This document shows positions 62,592 to 64,000 of a stretch of 64,000 nucleotides of DNA, piece by piece; the stretch's first letter is position 1, and each line of letters starts with the position of its first letter. This DNA comes from Streptomyces olivochromogenes. Lineage in GTDB: Bacteria > Actinomycetota > Actinomycetes > Streptomycetales > Streptomycetaceae. Where the stretch lies: assembly GCF_021538895.1 (NCBI RefSeq), contig NZ_JADDRL010000003.1, forward strand, positions 140,001 to 204,000. The letters are read 5' to 3'. The notes below the pieces were generated by a model. The model was not told the DNA's origin. It was given only the letters and a program-made list of their open reading frames with translations, and made no database searches. Position numbers and translations under genes: made by a program.

Positions 62592-63587
62592 TCACCGGCT
62601 CGTGCCGGCGCCGTCCGCCCCCGTCGTCACGGTCCGTTCCGCCGAGAATCCGCCCCACGTCCCGTCCGGCAGCCGCGCCCGGATCCGCACCCGGTGGACC
62701 TCCCCGGCGGCGCGGCCCACGTAGAAGCTGTAGTCCGCCCGGCCGCGCGGCGGGATGCCGCCCCACACCAGGGAGGTGGCCGGGGCGCCGTCGAGCCGGA
62801 TCTGGTACTCCGTGACCACGCCTTCCGTGCGCGGCGGTTGCCAGGACAGGTCGATGTAGTACGCCCCGTCGGCCCGGTGGGCCGCCGCCCGGAACCCGGT
62901 GGGGGCGGTGTCCCGGCCGTCGTCCGTGCCCGGTGTGGTCAGGCGGACCGGGGCGCTCGCCGGCGAGAGGTTGTCGGCGGCGTCGCGGGCCCGGACGGTG
63001 AACGTGTAGCGGTGGCCCGGGCGCAGGCCGGTGACCACCGTCGCGGTCTGGCCGCCGCCCACGCTGTGGATCTTCGTGGCGCCCTGGTGGATCTCGTACG
63101 AGAGCACGCCCCGGTCGTCGGTGGAGGCGGTCCAGGACAGTTGGACGGCCCGGCTGCCGACCGCCCGGCCCGTGGGCTCGCGCGGGCGGGTCGGCGCCGA
63201 GCGGTCCGCCGCGACGACGGCCGGCGTTCGCGCGCGCACCTCCCGGCTGTTCGGGCCGACGCGCCCGTCGGTGTCCCGGGCCCGCACCGTGAAGACATAC
63301 ATGGTGGACGGCCTGAGCCTGGTGACGTCCACCATGTGCTGCGAAGCCGGTACTTCGCCGACCTTTGTGGTGCCGCGATATACCTCGTAAGCCCGGACGC
63401 CGGGGCCCGAACTCACCGCGTTCCACATGACGTGCACGCTGGTGGCGCTCCCGGCCGCGGCGGTCACCCCCGTCGGCGCGCCGGGCATCCGCCCGCTCTC
63501 GCCCTCGGCCGCGCCGCCCCAACCGCAGGACACGAGCAGCAGCAGGGCCCCGAGGGCCAGGACGGGAGGAAGGGGAACACGTCGCAC
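62592..63587 (-). CDS. Fibronectin-type-III lipoprotein
   Basis: Seen: 331 aa; a lipoprotein signal ending LLLLVSC (Cys21 as the lipidated residue), then three fibronectin type III repeats (about 35-120, 130-220 and 230-320) with PGAPTGVTAAAG, SAPTRPREPTG and TAPTGFRAAAH as their first strands and the conserved Trp/Tyr pairs. GTG start after GGGAGG. Such repeats usually carry a catalytic or binding domain, which is absent here; probably a surface adhesin or carbohydrate-associated binding module. Preceded by a good promoter. Confidence 0.85.
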   Translation of the reverse strand: MRRVPLPPVLALGALLLLVSCGWGGAAEGESGRMPGAPTGVTAAAGSATSVHVMWNAVSSGPGVRAYEVYRGTTKVGEVPASQHMVDVTRLRPSTMYVFTVRARDTDGRVGPNSREVRARTPAVVAADRSAPTRPREPTGRAVGSRAVQLSWTASTDDRGVLSYEIHQGATKIHSVGGGQTATVVTGLRPGHRYTFTVRARDAADNLSPASAPVRLTTPGTDDGRDTAPTGFRAAAHRADGAYYIDLSWQPPRTEGVVTEYQIRLDGAPATSLVWGGIPPRGRADYSFYVGRAAGEVHRVRIRARLPDGTWGGFSAERTVTTGADGAGTSR

Positions 63588-63976
63588 GGTTCAGCCTCCC
63601 GGGGGACGGGATGACGGCAATGGTCCGGACCAATATGGCCCGACTGTCGCGGTCACATCAAGGGGGCGGACCGTGGGTCGCCGCATTGGTGACCATCGGA
63701 GTGCGTTGCGTATGCTGAAGCTCCTTGGCTGAACTCCCCGCGACAGCAGGGCAGTTCACGTCTGTGGCGCGGACCGCTGTCGTCGCTGATCCCGCGCCGA
63801 CACGGGTGGCCGGGACGGCCTGGGCCGATAGGGGCTCAGGTTCCCGGCCCCTGTCACAAGTCAACGGGGTGTCAGACGCCGTAGATCGTCCGGACCGCCG
63901 TACGGTGGCCGGGTGCCCGGGCGGGCTCCGGATCGGGCTCGGTGACCGCCCATGCCCCCAGGAGAGGTCCCCTATC
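63588..63976. other. Divergent intergenic region at right edge
   Basis: 389 bases without a gene between the lipoprotein gene and a gene entering at the edge. It holds the minus-strand promoter listed separately and a weak plus-strand TTGGTG/TATGCT pair near 63685-63715; otherwise no repeat or structure stands out. Confidence 0.4.
63632..63661 (-). promoter_or_regulatory. Promoter of the fibronectin lipoprotein gene
   Basis: On the minus strand -35 TTGATG (63656-63661), 18-base spacer, -10 CATATT (63632-63637), 45 bases before the GTG; close to the vegetative consensus. Confidence 0.55.
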
Positions 63977-64000
63977 GTGCGTGTCCAGTCGCTGACGCTG
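63977..64000 (+). CDS. Start of an unidentified gene (cut by window edge)
   Basis: GTG with GGAGAGG nine bases upstream opens the eight codons MRVQSLTL before the window ends. Too short to identify. Confidence 0.3.

Overview
The window is very GC-rich DNA with strong third-position GC bias, GTG/ATG starts, GGAGG-type ribosome sites, T-less hairpin terminators and Streptomyces-type families (SCO5389-like, GPP34, Rv1733c-like, a SpoIIE/PAS/GAF phosphatase, MptB-like mannosyltransferase). It is most consistent with a Streptomyces chromosome, probably an arm, because accessory metabolism and decayed genes are mixed with conserved single genes. I saw no rRNA, tRNA, CRISPR, transposase or integrase.

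Bases 1-20357 (minus strand) hold the most striking content: a polyunsaturated-fatty-acid-synthase-like (Pfa) iterative type I megasynthase locus. In transcription order it has an AraC-type regulator, a 341-base control region, a free acyl carrier protein, a thioesterase, a PfaA-like subunit (KS-MAT-ACP-ACP-KR-DH), a PfaC-like subunit (KS-CLF-AT plus four hotdog/DH modules), a PfaD-like enoyl reductase and two acyl-CoA dehydrogenases; the last runs off the window edge. Short gaps and a GTGA stop/start overlap indicate one operon. An IclR regulator is transcribed divergently from the AraC gene. The gene set predicts an unsaturated chain built on carrier protein, released by a thioesterase and possibly desaturated further by the dehydrogenases. 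The product cannot be read from sequence.

Bases 21.5-29.5 kb carry small conserved genes: an SCO5389-family protein with a CooC/ParA-like ATPase, an SseB protein, an ion-channel-like membrane protein, an orphan PqqB, MarR and ArsR/HTH regulators, a VOC protein, a pair of CrcB/Fluc fluoride channels and undecaprenyl-diphosphatase. Bases 29.5-34.3 kb form an amino-acid catabolic block: FadR-type regulator, asparaginase, aspartate ammonia-lyase and glutaminase. Bases 34.3-38.8 kb hold two polyprenol-phosphate-dependent glycosyltransferases, a D,D-carboxypeptidase overlapping the second one tail-to-tail, and a GPP34 protein.

Bases 39-46 kb are a decay zone: a polysaccharide-lyase pseudogene, a compact second Rho factor, a YCII-SnoaL fusion followed by a truncated YCII gene, a methyltransferase, a GntR regulator with a DasR-like operator, a class C serine hydrolase and an acetylxylan-esterase remnant. 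Bases 46-54.4 kb hold an 8-oxoguanine/guanine-type deaminase, a molybdopterin oxidoreductase with its flavin reductase, an MDR oxidoreductase with a GNAT enzyme, a MarR gene divergent from a DUF3533 membrane protein across two palindromic operators, and a PrmC-like methyltransferase behind a possible AUU-start leader peptide. Bases 54.4-64 kb hold a membrane protein, a phosphatase with PAS and GAF sensors, secreted proteins, a FadH-type dienoyl-CoA reductase behind a perfect 26-bp palindrome and followed by a PadR gene, a cell-envelope protein and a fibronectin-III lipoprotein. The FadH enzyme (2,4-dienoyl-CoA reduction) is a possible but unproven partner for the unsaturated acyl chains of the Pfa locus.
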